Shown here: positions 4,611 to 5,239 of the stretch, in pieces
Numbering within the stretch: position 1 is the first letter of the stretch
How the letters are laid out: each line of letters starts with the position of its first letter
NCBI GenBank assembly: GCA_003156235.1
Contig: PMGP01000283.1
Span: forward strand, 1,734 to 6,972
Reading direction: 5' to 3'
Length of the DNA stretch: 5,239 nt
Source: Acidobacteriaceae bacterium
GTDB taxonomy: Bacteria; Acidobacteriota; Terriglobia; Terriglobales; Acidobacteriaceae
Position numbers and translations under genes: made by a program
The notes under the pieces: model-generated
What the model was told of the DNA's origin: nothing
Database searches by the model: none
Seen by the model: the letters and a program-made list of their open reading frames with translations, nothing else

Positions 4611-5239
4611 ATGATTGAGCCTTCCGATAGCCCGCGCACTCTTCGCCGCGACATCGTCTTTGCCTTCGCCCTTGCCCTGGCTTGCTACCTGGCCTGGCTG
4701 ATCCGCGATGTGCTGGTGCTGCTTTATGTCAGCGCGCTCTTTGCCGTCGTACTTTCCCCCTTGGTGCGTTTTACTTCCCAGCTTCGCATTCGCAATTGGC
4801 AGCCATTCAAGGGATCAGCCATTTTTCTTCTCCTGCTGGTCGTGGCCGGAGCGCTTACCGCCTTCGGATTCCTCGCTCTGCCCCCGGTCATCAGCGACTT
4901 TCAAGGATTCGCCCGGGAGATGCCGACACGATTACCCATTCTTTTAGAGAAGCTCAAGAATGTTCCCCTGGCTCAGCATCTGGATACCGCGGATTTCAAT
5001 ACCCGGCTTCAGGATTTTGTCAGCCAGGCAGCCACTTATCTGCTGTACTCTCTCAGCGACTGGGCAGGCAAGCTATTCGATTTCATCATGGGCTTCATTC
5101 TTACGATTTATTTCATTCTTGAGGGCGACCGGGCCTACCAGTGGTTTCTTTCCTTTTTCCCGCGCGAACGCCGCGAACGTCTCGACAAGACCCTCCGGCG
5201 GGCGGAGATCCGCATGGGCAAATGGCTGCTGGGCCAGGG
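4611..5239 (+). CDS. AI-2E family transporter (UPF0118-type permease), N-terminal part, 3' cut by window
   Basis: An open frame from the ATG at 4611 runs to the window edge without a stop (209 complete codons); AGGA at 4598-4601 is the ribosome site, 9 bases upstream. The product starts with two closely spaced hydrophobic helices (about 14-31 and 33-52), then a third (68-91), a long amphipathic section with an acidic and basic mix (92-145), and a fourth (about 154-170) ending in TIYFILEGDR. It continues with WFLSFFPRERRERLDKTLRR and GKWLLGQ, the conserved stretch between helices in this family. Usual length is about 350 residues, so roughly 60% is present. Members include TqsA, linked to autoinducer-2 export, and sodium/proton antiporters, so the substrate cannot be told from sequence. 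It lies in the cytoplasmic membrane. Confidence 0.9.
   Translation, partial: MIEPSDSPRTLRRDIVFAFALALACYLAWLIRDVLVLLYVSALFAVVLSPLVRFTSQLRIRNWQPFKGSAIFLLLLVVAGALTAFGFLALPPVISDFQGFAREMPTRLPILLEKLKNVPLAQHLDTADFNTRLQDFVSQAATYLLYSLSDWAGKLFDFIMGFILTIYFILEGDRAYQWFLSFFPRERRERLDKTLRRAEIRMGKWLLGQ

Overview
The window is chromosomal bacterial DNA, moderately GC-rich: hand counts of two 60-base stretches gave 41 G+C at 1741-1800 and 31 G+C at 541-600. The gene set (bacterial-type aconitase A, pyruvate kinase, BrkB/YihY, AIM24-like protein, AI-2E permease) and its codon use would fit an Acidobacteriota-like soil or environmental bacterium. That assignment is an impression from protein style, not proven by any marker gene here.

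Layout: 1-144 (+) is the last 47 codons of aconitase (acnA). After an 82-base gap comes a compact two-gene module at 227-911 (+): a TumE-like (DUF6516) toxin followed, with a 20-base overlap, by a winged-helix DNA-binding protein of the HVO_A0114/TumA antitoxin type. A 29-base near-perfect inverted repeat lies just upstream (184-212) and looks like its operator. A strong 15-bp-stem hairpin with A and T runs on its two sides (952-993) separates this module from the converging pyruvate kinase gene and probably terminates transcription from both sides.

On the minus strand are pyruvate kinase (1009-2526) and, upstream of it in the same direction, a BrkB/YihY inner-membrane protein (2661-3533), with 134 bases between them. 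A 206-base divergent region (3534-3739) follows. On the plus strand come an AIM24/TIGR00266-family protein (3740-4507) and the first 209 codons of an AI-2E-family permease (4611-end), cut by the window edge.

The housekeeping genes are central carbon metabolism (TCA aconitase, last step of glycolysis). The right half holds three envelope-related or poorly characterised conserved genes that do not form one obvious pathway. The toxin-antitoxin module is the accessory element: it is locally lower in GC and sits between two core genes. I did not find mobile-element genes, tRNA, rRNA or CRISPR, nor a clearly unprecedented system. The most interesting items are the TumE/TumA-like module with its palindromic control region and a predicted potassium-independent pyruvate kinase.
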